Source of the DNA: Deltaproteobacteria bacterium
GTDB lineage: Bacteria; Desulfobacterota; Desulfomonilia; UBA1062
Reading direction: 5' to 3'
NCBI GenBank assembly: GCA_029552245.1
Contig: JAKPDW010000014.1
Coordinates: 1-33,029 of the forward strand
Length of the DNA: 33,029 bases
Under the pieces are notes generated by a model. The model saw only the letters and a list, made by a program, of their open reading frames with translations. It was not told where the DNA came from and ran no database searches. The first letter of the stretch is position 1; each line of letters begins with the position of its first letter. A program made the translations under genes and the position numbers. Shown piece by piece: positions 1 through 7,190 of the stretch.

Positions 1-459
1 ACGGTCACGAAGCCGATCCCGGCCCCGAAGCCCATGGGGATGCAGGGCATCAAGATCGGCAGCCTGGGTGAGGCCCTGGCGAAGATCGCCACCGAGCTCA
101 CGACGGCGGGCCGGGAGCACATCAAGGACAAGAACTTCGCGCTCTCGAGCGAGCAGTCCGACACCGGCAAGCCCGCGTACCCGATCCACGACAAGGCCCA
201 CGCCGCGAACGCCCTCGCGCGGGTCAAGCAGTTCGGGTCGCCGAGCGAGAAGGCCGAGGTCTACAAGGACGTCGCGAAGAAGTTCCCGGGTCTCGCGGCC
301 AAGAGCTCGGTGCCGGCCGTTCGCGAGAAGGAGAAGGACGCCGACATGGGGATGCCGAGCACGACCGGCGCTCCGCCGGCCAGCCCACTGCCGGGGATGG
401 CCCGCGGGGGCTCTCCCGTCACGGCTCCGCCCGGCAACATGTCCCAGGGGGCCACGTGA
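1..459 (+). CDS. DUF6582-like phage protein, 5' end cut by window edge
   Basis: The reading frame is open from base 1, so the gene probably starts upstream; the first internal ATG is at 34. The visible part runs from TVTKPIPAPKP through a short helical stretch into a block with YPIHDKAHAANALARV followed by GSPSEKAEVYKDVAKKFP. That is the pattern of the DUF6582 family (YPI.D..HA.NALARV, then a lysine-rich helix ending in a P), often found in phage structural or prohead-protease regions. The C-terminal 45 residues are rich in Pro, Gly and Met and look disordered. It overlaps the next gene by 4 bases. Function is unknown; family assignment is by eye. Confidence 0.75.
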   Translation, partial: TVTKPIPAPKPMGMQGIKIGSLGEALAKIATELTTAGREHIKDKNFALSSEQSDTGKPAYPIHDKAHAANALARVKQFGSPSEKAEVYKDVAKKFPGLAAKSSVPAVREKEKDADMGMPSTTGAPPASPLPGMARGGSPVTAPPGNMSQGAT

Positions 460-773
460 ACCTCGCGGCCTTCCGGGACGAGCTCGAGGGCCTCCTGAAG
501 TCGGCGGCCGTCATGGACGCCGTCAAGGGCGTGGCGCGGCAGGTGCACCACCTCGAGGACCCGCTCGAGGTTGGGGGCCTCGGGATCCTGGGTGCGATCG
601 GGGCTGACCGTCTTCAGGCCCATGCTCGTGCGGGCGCGGGCGCCGGTGAGCACGAGATCGAGAAGAAGCAGCTCCTCGGCGAGTCCGGGCACGCCGCCCT
701 CGACACCGCGGGTCTCGGGATCCTCGCGGCGCCGCTCGTGGCGAAGAGGATCGCCACGGGGAAGTGGGTCTGA
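456..773 (+). CDS. Small alanine/glycine-rich hypothetical protein
   Basis: This 105-residue protein starts at a GTG that overlaps the stop of the upstream gene, so translational coupling is likely. It has an amphipathic N-terminal helix (AAFRDELEGLLKSA) and a C-terminal Ala/Gly/Leu stretch (HAALDTAGLGILAAPLVAKR) that could be a weak membrane-associated helix. The shape resembles small virion-associated proteins that sit in runs near head genes and share an N-terminal 'F.DEL..L.K' helix; the next gene begins in a similar way (FGACLDELSKLG). No enzyme motif is visible. The function is not recognised. Confidence 0.65.
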   Translation: MNLAAFRDELEGLLKSAAVMDAVKGVARQVHHLEDPLEVGGLGILGAIGADRLQAHARAGAGAGEHEIEKKQLLGESGHAALDTAGLGILAAPLVAKRIATGKWV

Positions 774-775
774 CC

Positions 776-1804
776 ATGTTCGGTGCGTGCTTGGACGAGC
801 TCTCGAAGCTCGGGGAGGTCAGCCCCCAGGAGGCGCGGCGTGCGCTCGAGCGGCTCGAGTCCCTGGAGGAGAACAAGCCCACCGGAGAGCAGGTTCTTCG
901 GTACGGCGCCCTCGGGGCCGTGTCCGGCCCGGCCATCAGCGCCCTGGGGGAGCTGGCAGCCGGCAGGAAGCCCTACCGGGCTGCCACGAAGGGCATCCTG
1001 GGGCTCGGGAAGGCCGTGGGGTCCTCCCCGGTCCGTGCGGTCGCGGGAGACGCCCTCAAGGGCGCCCTGACGGCGGGCGCCATCCCGCTCGTGCGGTCGG
1101 GCCTGGACCGCAACGCCGAGATCGGGAAGCTGAACCGCTTCATGCAGGAGTACCAGGCCGAGAAGGCTCCGGAGCCCGAGGTGCCGATCATCCACAAGGT
1201 GGGCGGTGTCGGGCAGGGCGCGGCCATGACCGTCAGCGAGTACTCGGGGCCGACGGGCGGCGGAGGCTTCAACCTCGTGAGCGGGCTGCCCAACAAGGCG
1301 CCGCCCGGTCTCCAGAGCGTCGTCCAGAAGGCCGGGGAGTTCGCGAAGCTCGGCTTCATGGAAGCTCTCATGGAAGCCATCCACGCTCTCGGGGGTGGGG
1401 CCGAGATGGTCATGGACGGCGCCGGGAACGTGGTCGAGACGGCCGCGGCCTTGGCGGGTCCGCACGTGGGCGAGATGGTGCGGGAGTCGGCCAAGACGAT
1501 CGTCCCCGCCATCGCGCCGGCGCTCGTGCACCGCGACCAGCGGATGCTTCAGGACCAGGTCTTCAAGGGCGCGGAGCTCCTGGCCCCGAAGGCCAAGACG
1601 CCGGGCGCGGTGCTCCGGCAGGCCCAGAACGTCGGGACGTCCGCGCACAACCAGGCGCCGGGGCCGAGCATCGACCAGACCGTGGGGCGAGTGCAGCCGC
1701 CGGCCTTCAAGGCACCGGGGATGCCGAAGCTGCCGGGGTGGGGGAAGCCGACCATGGGGGCCACGAAGGCCACCGAGGGTGTGCGCCGAGCCTTCACGAA
1801 GTAG
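776..1804 (+). CDS. Hypothetical, probably virion-associated protein
   Basis: I chose the ATG at 776, two bases after the upstream stop, over the GTG at 764, because it gives the N-terminus MFGACLDELSKLGEVSP, a pattern repeated in neighbouring genes. The 342-residue product has Ala/Gly-rich low-complexity helices in the middle (for example around AALAGPHVGEMVRESAKTI) and a Pro/Lys-rich C-terminus. There is no catalytic motif or clear signal peptide. Its position between small structural-type genes suggests a virion-accessory role, which is inference. A long open frame exists on the opposite strand but reads as an Arg/His/Leu-rich shadow. Confidence 0.7.
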   Translation: MFGACLDELSKLGEVSPQEARRALERLESLEENKPTGEQVLRYGALGAVSGPAISALGELAAGRKPYRAATKGILGLGKAVGSSPVRAVAGDALKGALTAGAIPLVRSGLDRNAEIGKLNRFMQEYQAEKAPEPEVPIIHKVGGVGQGAAMTVSEYSGPTGGGGFNLVSGLPNKAPPGLQSVVQKAGEFAKLGFMEALMEAIHALGGGAEMVMDGAGNVVETAAALAGPHVGEMVRESAKTIVPAIAPALVHRDQRMLQDQVFKGAELLAPKAKTPGAVLRQAQNVGTSAHNQAPGPSIDQTVGRVQPPAFKAPGMPKLPGWGKPTMGATKATEGVRRAFTK

Positions 1805-1806
1805 TC

Positions 1807-2016
1807 GTGCCGGTCGGTCCAAGCGCCATCACCCGGCTCCTCGAGCGAGCCGAACGCCTCGGGTTCACCCAGAGGACCTTGCCGGTCTTGGGGCAGGCGT
1901 TGCTCGTGAGGCAGTACGACCCGAGACGCTACATGGAGCTGGTCAGGAAAGCGCGAGCGTTCCTGGACGCTACCGACCGCCACCACCACCCCGACCGACC
2001 GCCTCGATCTGGATGA
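1807..2016 (+). CDS. Small basic hypothetical protein
   Basis: A GTG start two bases after the previous stop opens a 69-residue frame with balanced composition: an N-terminal helix (SAITRLLERAERLGF), then a segment TLPVLGQALLVRQYDPRRY and a basic helix ELVRKARAFLDATDR, ending in a His/Pro/Arg tail. The N-terminal part reads like real protein, whereas the last 15 or so codons overlap the end of the convergent minus-strand gene by 47 bases. No family is recognised. It could be a short DNA- or protein-binding helical protein. The start codon is uncertain because no strong ribosome site precedes it. Confidence 0.5.
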   Translation: MPVGPSAITRLLERAERLGFTQRTLPVLGQALLVRQYDPRRYMELVRKARAFLDATDRHHHPDRPPRSG

Positions 2017-2575
2017 TGAGCTTGCCGGTCTGGTTGCCTGCGAAGCTCGTGGCTTCGATGAGGTAGTAGCCGGGCACAGAGATGTCGGGCGTCAGGACCG
2101 CGGAGCCGTACGGCAGCTTGGTGTTGTGATCCGCGTAGTAGGAGAGGCCGAAGTTGTACGCGAGGTCTCGCGTGGCGTACGTGCCGCCCTTGAAGACGTA
2201 CATGTACGTGTCGCTGATCGCGAGGTCGCCCGTCTCCTTGTAGACGTAGATGTTGACGTTCGAGGCGACCAAGGCCGCGTCGAACTTGTAGTAGACCCCG
2301 TAGGCCGTTTGGGCGAGGTCCGTGGACCGCTGCACGGCCATGACGCCGTTGGAGACTTCGTACTTCACGTACGAGCCCTTCGTGGTCGTCATGGCCGCGA
2401 CGTCGAGCTCGAACGGGTTCGAGTCCGTGCCGTTGCCGGACAGGATGAACTCGTTGGTCTTGTCGACCATGAACGGCGGGCTGCGACCGAGGACGTCCAG
2501 CCAGAAGGGTACCCGCCCCTGGCCGTTCCGCTGGTTGAGGAGGGTCTGGACGTCGGCTTCGGTTCGTGCGGGCAT
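1970..2575 (-). CDS. Beta-rich hypothetical protein, the only minus-strand gene
   Basis: The 201-residue product begins MPARTEADVQTLLNQRNGQG and continues as alternating hydrophobic and polar beta-strand-like segments rich in Tyr, Val, Asn and Thr (for example NVNIYVYKETGDLAISDTY and PGYYLIEATSF), ending in a Gly-rich VGRGGGGGR tail. That composition fits a virion surface, fibre or decoration protein better than an enzyme, but no family is recognised. On the minus strand a GGAGAAGGA purine run lies about 9 bases before the ATG. The gene is convergent with the small gene ending at 2016 and divergent from the gene starting at 2606, which makes it unusual in a window otherwise read entirely in the + direction. 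Confidence 0.75.
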   Translation of the reverse strand: MPARTEADVQTLLNQRNGQGRVPFWLDVLGRSPPFMVDKTNEFILSGNGTDSNPFELDVAAMTTTKGSYVKYEVSNGVMAVQRSTDLAQTAYGVYYKFDAALVASNVNIYVYKETGDLAISDTYMYVFKGGTYATRDLAYNFGLSYYADHNTKLPYGSAVLTPDISVPGYYLIEATSFAGNQTGKLIIQIEAVGRGGGGGR

Positions 2576-2605
2576 GTGGTACTATCCTTCTCCGAGGAAC
2601 TCGCC

Positions 2606-3043
2606 ATGAGCCTACACCATCTCCAGCAGGCCGTTGCCAAGATGCAGGGCATCAAGCTCGCCCAGAGCGCCGACGCCAACCCCGGACGTCTCGAGGCGAA
2701 CGAGAAGAGCATCGAGGGCACGAACCACGTGAACCGCGCGGCCTCCGAGACGGTCGGGATGGACGGCAGCCCGAAGGGCTACCGCTGGAGCCAGGAGCTG
2801 CCGCCCGACCAGCCCGCGACGTCGGGCAGGACGCCGGGCCTCGAGACGCTCACGGAGAGTGCGGAGGCAGGCGCTCTCGACGAGAACCTGACGATGCTGA
2901 AGCGCCTGTTCACGAACGACGGCGCCGATCGCGCGGCCGACCAGGAGCTGATCGCCAAGAGCTTCGTGCACGGCAAGCCCGGGCAGTACGTCACGCGGTC
3001 CAAGACCCTGCTCGAGAAGGTCGGTTCGGTCCTCGGGCGCTGA
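2606..3043 (+). CDS. Hypothetical protein
   Basis: The 145-residue frame starts at an ATG preceded by CCGAGGAA about 7 bases upstream. The frame stays open further upstream, but that extension is antisense to the minus-strand gene and Val/Arg-rich, so I excluded it. The start MSLHHLQQAVAKMQGIKLAQ recalls the MQGIKIGSLG segment of the first gene in the window. The middle is polar and probably disordered, and the C-terminus is a helical KSKTLLEKVGSVLG-type segment. No known domain is visible. A TACTAT element at 2580-2585 could serve as a -10 box, with only a weak TTCGGT 16 bases upstream. Confidence 0.7.
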   Translation: MSLHHLQQAVAKMQGIKLAQSADANPGRLEANEKSIEGTNHVNRAASETVGMDGSPKGYRWSQELPPDQPATSGRTPGLETLTESAEAGALDENLTMLKRLFTNDGADRAADQELIAKSFVHGKPGQYVTRSKTLLEKVGSVLGR

Positions 3044-3059
3044 CGCAGACGCGCAGGCT

Positions 3060-3083
3060 CTTGCGGAACAAGAGTCCTGGAGG
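3060..3083 (+). promoter_or_regulatory. Putative phage promoter motif before the sigma gene
   Basis: CTTGCGGAACAAGAGTC followed by GGAGG, ending 6 bases before the sigma-factor ATG. It is one of at least six copies of an intergenic motif in this window (others near 11681, 16482, 25427, 29063 and 32000). CTCTT and AAGAG can also pair as a small hairpin. The promoter role is inferred from recurrence and position. If real, the sigma gene may control itself. Confidence 0.45.
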
Positions 3084-3089
3084 ACCAGC

Positions 3090-3839
3090 ATGGCTCATCA
3101 ACCTCTCGACGAAGCCCTCGAGGAGAAGTCCAAAGAGGCCCAGGTCCGCCAGGTCCGCGAGCTGTCGCACTGGCACACCTGGAACAACAACGGGCGGCAG
3201 CCCGACCACCTCGACCCCCTGCTGGACGCGTACAAGCCGCTCATCCAGCGCAAGGCCGTCGAGTACGGCGGCGGACTCCCGATGGTGCCGAAGACCGCCC
3301 TCGAGGCGGAGATCACGAAGCACGTCATCGGCGCCTTCCAGACCTACAACCCCGACCGCGGGGCGTCGCTGCTCACGCACGTCTACAACCGCATCCCGAA
3401 GGCCAAGCGCTTCGTGGTGCAGCACCAGAACCTTGCGTACATCCCCGAGGGCAAGGCGTACGAGATCGGCCGCATCCAGCGCGGCGCCGCGAACCTCCAG
3501 GAAGACCTGGGGCGGGAGCCCACGGCTGAGGAGCTCTCGGGGCACCTCGGGATGCCCTTGAAGCGCCTGACGAGCATCCAGGCCGCGATGGTGAAGGACA
3601 TCCCCTCGAGCGCCCTCGAGAGCGACCCGTTTCCGAAGCTCGGGCCGCGGCACGATGAAGTCCTCTCGCTTCTCCCCTCGGTCCTGACCGACCGCGAGAA
3701 GAAGGTCTTCGACCTCGTGTACCACCCGACCAGCCCGGTCAGGAGCACGACCGAGCTCGCCCGAGAGCTCAGCCTCAACCCTTCGCAGGTGTCGCGCTTG
3801 AAGGCGGGCATCATCGCGAAGATCAACAAGTACAAGTGA
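3090..3839 (+). CDS. RNA polymerase sigma-70 family factor, phage-type
   Basis: The 249-residue product has the order of a small sigma-70 family factor. Residues about 30-130 correspond to a diverged region 2. Residues about 137-165 (DLGREPTAEELSGHLGMPL) match the classical region 3 signature. Residues about 199-249 (LTDREKKVFDLVY, then ELARELSLNPSQVSRLKAGI) form a region 4 helix-turn-helix. Such factors redirect host RNA polymerase core to phage promoters. GGAGG lies 6 bases before the ATG, and the leader carries a copy of the recurrent CTTCGGGATAAGAAC-like motif. It overlaps the next gene by 4 bases. The sigma call is strong; which promoters it reads is inference. Confidence 0.88.
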   Translation: MAHQPLDEALEEKSKEAQVRQVRELSHWHTWNNNGRQPDHLDPLLDAYKPLIQRKAVEYGGGLPMVPKTALEAEITKHVIGAFQTYNPDRGASLLTHVYNRIPKAKRFVVQHQNLAYIPEGKAYEIGRIQRGAANLQEDLGREPTAEELSGHLGMPLKRLTSIQAAMVKDIPSSALESDPFPKLGPRHDEVLSLLPSVLTDREKKVFDLVYHPTSPVRSTTELARELSLNPSQVSRLKAGIIAKINKYK

Positions 3840-4258
3840 AGGCTCCGAAGTGCGGTCTGTGCGGGGCACCGCACGGACCCTTCGAGTCCTGCTACTTCCC
3901 GAAGGCGGTGTACTACGTGTGGGCCTACGAGTGGCTCACGGTGCACCCGAACGAGGGAGGGCAGTACGAGATCTGCTGGGTGGTGCCGCTCCAGGAGAAG
4001 CCGAGCTGGGACCGCCCCGTCGAGGACGACCGACTCCTGAGTCGGTACTTCCGCCTCATGATGGGCGTTCGTTGCACGGGCGGCAGCGTCGCGCCGCCCT
4101 CGAAGTCCAGGACCAACTACAAGGTCTTCAGCGGCGGCACCGACAGGATCGCGTGGACGATCATCTACCGCTGGGCGCCGGACATGCTCGAGGACGCCCG
4201 GCGCTACCGCGACTGGTTGGCCGAAGAGCAGGAGCGGCGCCTTGACCGGCCAGGTTGA
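3836..4258 (+). CDS. Small cysteine-motif protein A (tandem paralogue)
   Basis: A GTG start overlaps the sigma stop by 4 bases. The 140-residue product begins with a short cysteine/histidine motif, CGLCGAPHGPFESC, which could bind one zinc ion. The following residues are aromatic-rich, and the protein ends with the helix RWAPDMLEDARRYRDWLAEE. The next gene shares the same N-terminal motif (CDWCGEEHDVEDPC), a similar middle (T.ITYRW / FIKRWAP) and the same RWAP..L..A..Y C-terminal helix, so the two are probably a tandem duplication. No family is recognised. Location after the sigma factor would fit a regulatory accessory protein, but that is speculation. Confidence 0.72.
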   Translation: MKAPKCGLCGAPHGPFESCYFPKAVYYVWAYEWLTVHPNEGGQYEICWVVPLQEKPSWDRPVEDDRLLSRYFRLMMGVRCTGGSVAPPSKSRTNYKVFSGGTDRIAWTIIYRWAPDMLEDARRYRDWLAEEQERRLDRPG

Positions 4259-4619
4259 GCGGTGCGACTGGTGCGGGGAAGAACATGACGTAGAGGACCC
4301 GTGCGAGATGCTCGGGGCGCACTTCTACTTCCAGTTCACGGACTTCCCCAAGAACTTCGACTGGGCCAACGGCGTGGTCGAGAGCTACGTGGTGCCTTGC
4401 CACGACCAGAGCGAGGTCGATCTCATGACCGAGTACGTCAAGGTCGGTCTCGACCTCGCGGCCTACTCGTCCTCGAAGCTCCGTCCCCTGGGCGTCTCGG
4501 TCATCGAGGTCGCGTCCGGTGGTACGGGAGTCACGTTCATCAAGCGCTGGGCTCCGTCTCTCTTGCGGGAGGCGTACGCCTGGTACGACACCGGTCAGAA
4601 AAGGAAACGAAGAAGATGA
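4242..4619 (+). CDS. Small cysteine-motif protein B (tandem paralogue)
   Basis: The start is a TTG about 8 bases after an AGGAG purine run; it overlaps the upstream gene by 17 bases. Any later start would remove the N-terminal CDWCGEEHDVEDPC motif. The 125-residue product keeps the C..CG..H....C pattern of its neighbour and ends with RWAPSLLREAYAWYDTG and a very basic KRKRRR tail. The motif could hold a zinc ion. The stop overlaps the next ATG (ATGA). Function is unknown; the paralogy with the upstream gene is clear at both ends and weak in the middle. Confidence 0.7.
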   Translation: MTGQVERCDWCGEEHDVEDPCEMLGAHFYFQFTDFPKNFDWANGVVESYVVPCHDQSEVDLMTEYVKVGLDLAAYSSSKLRPLGVSVIEVASGGTGVTFIKRWAPSLLREAYAWYDTGQKRKRRR

Positions 4620-4855
4620 TCAAGGACATCGGCGCCACCACGAAGCGCCACAGCAGCAAGAAGCCGAACATCGCCGACGTGCCCAAGAGCGAGAAGCCGA
4701 AGTGCGAGGTCAAGACCGAGTTCTGCTCGGGCTCGCTCATGGCGAAGTTCAAGGGAACGAAGAAGGGCGACCCCGAGTTCTGGTGTTGCGGGGCCTGCAT
4801 GGGCATGCTCAAGCGCCAGGGCCTGAAGAGCAGCAGCCTCGAGAGGATCGGATGA
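4616..4855 (+). CDS. Small basic protein with cysteine pairs
   Basis: I placed the start at the ATG overlapping the upstream stop. The 79-residue product has a Lys/Ser-rich N-terminus and cysteines spaced as C-x6-C-x19-CC-x2-C (KCEVKTEFC, then FWCCGACMGMLKRQ), which suggests a small zinc ribbon. It shares its ATGA couplings with the genes on both sides, so it is probably co-translated with the cysteine-motif pair and the HNH gene. The frame stays open upstream of 4616, but that part is an Arg/Leu-rich shadow. No family is recognised; nucleic-acid binding is possible given the charge. Confidence 0.65.
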   Translation: MIKDIGATTKRHSSKKPNIADVPKSEKPKCEVKTEFCSGSLMAKFKGTKKGDPEFWCCGACMGMLKRQGLKSSSLERIG

Positions 4856-5430
4856 CGCTCAGCCCCAAGGAGGAGCGTCGTCGCGCTCGACGTCGGGGCA
4901 TCTACGTTCGCGGGCCGTACGTTCGTGTCGCTCCTCCTGCGTCCTGCAAGGACCCGTCGGAACTCTTCTGGGAGAAGGTCGACAAGAACGGTCCGAAGGT
5001 ACCGGGCGTGTTGGGCTGTTGCTGGACCTGGACGGGCGGACGCGACAAGGACGGCTACGGAAAGTTCCAGGTCAGCGTGCCCGGAGAGGACAAGCAGAGG
5101 CACATCAGAGCGCACCGATTCGCATGGGAAGAAGTCAACGGCCCTGTTCCCGCCGACTTCTACTTGTTGCATCGGTGCGACAACCCTGCGTGTGTTCGTC
5201 CCGGCCATCTGCGTCCTGGAACGCAGAAGCAGAACAGGGAGGATTGCGTTCGTCGTGGACGAGAACCGCGAGGGTCGAAGAAGCCAAACGCGATCTTCAC
5301 CGAAGAGCTGATTCGATCGGTGCGGGATCGCGTAGCTTCGGGCGCCGTCTTGGCGGACATCGCTCGAGAGCTGAAGGTCAACTACCTCTCGCTTCACAAC
5401 GCCGTTACGAAGAACTGGAGACACGTATGA
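4852..5430 (+). CDS. HNH homing endonuclease-like protein
   Basis: The 192-residue product has a basic N-terminus, a CWTWTGGRDKDGYGKF segment, and then the HNH core: residues H107, D110, N111, H119 and N128 within LHRCDNPACVRPGHLRPGTQ. The C-terminal 45 residues (LIRSVRDRVASGAVLADIAR) look like a helix-turn-helix of the kind that gives homing nucleases site recognition. A second HNH protein in this window (21299-21793) has the same plan and about the same core. The frame sits between the small cysteine proteins and the methyltransferase, overlapping each by 4 bases. Its codons show less G/C bias at third positions than neighbours, consistent with recent arrival. Confidence 0.87.
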   Translation: MTLSPKEERRRARRRGIYVRGPYVRVAPPASCKDPSELFWEKVDKNGPKVPGVLGCCWTWTGGRDKDGYGKFQVSVPGEDKQRHIRAHRFAWEEVNGPVPADFYLLHRCDNPACVRPGHLRPGTQKQNREDCVRRGREPRGSKKPNAIFTEELIRSVRDRVASGAVLADIARELKVNYLSLHNAVTKNWRHV

Positions 5431-5999
5431 GACAGGTGAAAGGACATGTGCTGGTCGCGGACTGCCCCTGGAGGTTTGGGGACAGCCTCCCCGGAAAAGG
5501 GCGCGGTGCGGCGAAGCACTACGACACGCTTTCGGTAGAAGAGTTGAAGAGCTTTCCTCTGCCGCCCTTGCACGACGACTGCTACCTCTTCCTCTGGAGG
5601 GTGTCGTCCATGCAGCAGGAAGCGCTCGACGTCGCGAAGGCGTGGGGCTTCACGATCAAGTCCGAGATCGTCTGGAAGAAGCTCACGAAGAACGGCAAGA
5701 CGCACTTCGGGATGGGGCGCACGGTGCGGCTCTCGCACGAGGTGTGCCTCATCGGCGTCCGGGGCCGCCCGGAGCCGAAGGTGAAGAACATCAGGTCCAT
5801 CCTGGAGGCGGAGGACCTGACGGACTACCCGCCCGACCAGGTCATGGAGGCCCAGGTCGGCCCGCACTCCAGGAAGCCCGACGAGTTCTACCGGCTCGTC
5901 GAGACGCTCTGCTGGGGTCCCTACAAGGAGCTCTTCGCCCGACGCCAGCAAGGCCCGGAGTGGGAGTGCTTCGGCAACGAGGTCAACAAGGAGGTCTAA
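5427..5999 (+). CDS. MT-A70 family adenine N6-methyltransferase
   Basis: The 190-residue product begins VLVADCPWRFGD; residues 12-15 (DCPW) occupy the place of the catalytic DPPW motif of the MT-A70 family, with Cys for the first Pro. It continues with the family's typical order: HYDTLSVEELKSFPLPPL, then CYLFLWRVSS, WGFTIKSEIVWKK, a GRTVRLSHEVCLIGVRG segment, and near the C-terminus SRKPDEFYRLVE. These enzymes transfer methyl from SAM to adenine N6 in DNA (RNA in eukaryotic members). A phage copy could protect the genome from restriction or act in regulation. It is co-translated with the HNH gene. Whether DCPW keeps activity is not known from sequence. Confidence 0.88.
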   Translation: MRQVKGHVLVADCPWRFGDSLPGKGRGAAKHYDTLSVEELKSFPLPPLHDDCYLFLWRVSSMQQEALDVAKAWGFTIKSEIVWKKLTKNGKTHFGMGRTVRLSHEVCLIGVRGRPEPKVKNIRSILEAEDLTDYPPDQVMEAQVGPHSRKPDEFYRLVETLCWGPYKELFARRQQGPEWECFGNEVNKEV

Positions 6000-6000
6000 G

Positions 6001-6198
6001 ATGGCCGCCAAGAAGAAGCGCCCGCTTGAGGGAAAGAAGATCCCCAAGGAGCAGTTGCGCAAGATGGGCCCCTCGCGGGACGTAGAAGGTGACGAGCCCT
6101 ACGTCGTGAGCGAGGGGTCTTCTTCGTTCGAGAAGTCCTACATCGATCGTCGTCGTGAAGCCGATGACGTTCCGTTCCTGACCAAGAAAGACCTCTGA
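6001..6198 (+). CDS. Small lysine-rich hypothetical protein
   Basis: ATG follows the methyltransferase stop by one base, with an AAGGAGG run about 6 bases upstream that lies inside the end of that gene. The 65-residue product has a basic N-terminus (MAAKKKRPLEGKK), a middle with EGDEPYVVSEGSSSFEKSY and a short polar end. It is probably mostly disordered. No family is recognised. Its close spacing on both sides, two bases before the thyX ATG, puts it in the same transcription unit. Confidence 0.62.
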   Translation: MAAKKKRPLEGKKIPKEQLRKMGPSRDVEGDEPYVVSEGSSSFEKSYIDRRREADDVPFLTKKDL

Positions 6199-6200
6199 CC

Positions 6201-7190
6201 ATGGCCTACGCAGCGAAGGTCATCCTCGACAGCATCAGCTCCGCGGGGCACCGCCTCACCTCGTTCGAGATCACGCTCCCCAGGATCGTCCTGGCGGAGT
6301 TCAACACCCATCGGATGTTCTCCAGGAACTCGGCCTCGAGCCGCGCCATCCCGGTCGAGAAGATGATCCGGATGGTCGAGGAGGACCCGTACATCCCCGA
6401 CACCTGGGGCAAGAACCAGAAGGGCATGGTCGCCGAGCAGGACCTCTCGCCCATCGAGCAGCAGACGTGCGAGAACGTCTGGCTGAAGGGGCGTGACGAG
6501 GCCGTCGTGACGGCCAAGCGCCTGCTCGAGATCGGCGTCCACAAGCAACTCACGAACCGGCTGCTCGAGCCGTTCATGTGGCACACGATCCTCGTGACCG
6601 CGACGGAGTGGAGCAACTTCTTCAACCTCCGAGACAACAAGAGCGCCCACCCGGCCATCCAGAAGCCGGCGGCGATGATGAAGGAGCTGTACGGGGCCTC
6701 GCGGCCGACGCTCTTGCAGGAGGGCCAGTGGCACATGCCGTACGTGTCCGGCACCGAGGACGAGCTCGCGTTCTCGGACCAGGACCCGGCGGCGCTCCCG
6801 CGCGAGGACGCCAAGAAGGTCTCGTCGGGGCGTGCCGCTCGTCTCAGCTACCTCACGCACGACAAGCGCCGCGACCTCAACGAGGACGTCCGCTTGCACG
6901 ATGGCCTCCTGACCGGCGGTCACATGAGCCCGTTCGAGCACGTGGCTCGTCCCATGACGCCGGAGGAACTCGACGTCTACCGGATGACGCACGTCGTACT
7001 CGAGGGCGGCTTCCGAGCGGACACGCGAACGGTCGGCTACCAAGCCGGTGACACGGTCATGTTCCGTGGCATCGTGCGCAAGGTCATCTCGGTCCGTACG
7101 ACGCACTTCTGCGGGAACTTCGACGGCTGGATGCAGTACCGGAAGGAGATCCCGTACGAGGAGGACATCCTTGCGTCGCGAGCATCGTGA
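6201..7190 (+). CDS. thyX: Flavin-dependent thymidylate synthase ThyX
   Basis: ThyX makes dTMP from dUMP using methylenetetrahydrofolate, FAD and NADPH. The signature R-H-R-x2-S-x-N-x2-S-x-R appears at residues 36-48 as THRMFSRNSASSR; only the first Arg is replaced, as in many phage enzymes. Other ThyX-like segments are HKQLTNRLLEPFMWHTILVT, then FFNLRDNKSAHPAIQ, and SPFEHVARPM. The protein is 329 residues, longer than the roughly 220-250 of many bacterial enzymes, with extra sequence in the second half and at the C-terminus. It supplies thymidylate for phage DNA synthesis. It overlaps the next gene by 20 bases. Confidence 0.93.
   Translation: MAYAAKVILDSISSAGHRLTSFEITLPRIVLAEFNTHRMFSRNSASSRAIPVEKMIRMVEEDPYIPDTWGKNQKGMVAEQDLSPIEQQTCENVWLKGRDEAVVTAKRLLEIGVHKQLTNRLLEPFMWHTILVTATEWSNFFNLRDNKSAHPAIQKPAAMMKELYGASRPTLLQEGQWHMPYVSGTEDELAFSDQDPAALPREDAKKVSSGRAARLSYLTHDKRRDLNEDVRLHDGLLTGGHMSPFEHVARPMTPEELDVYRMTHVVLEGGFRADTRTVGYQAGDTVMFRGIVRKVISVRTTHFCGNFDGWMQYRKEIPYEEDILASRAS

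Noticed and set aside
614-1822. A 402-codon minus-strand frame opposite the early structural genes
   Set aside because: Arg/Leu/His-rich composition and complete overlap with coherent + strand genes; shadow of codon bias.
2580-2585. TACTAT as a strong promoter for 2606-3043
   Set aside because: The upstream box is weak and the match could be chance in a 30-base gap between divergent genes; mentioned in the gene entry only.
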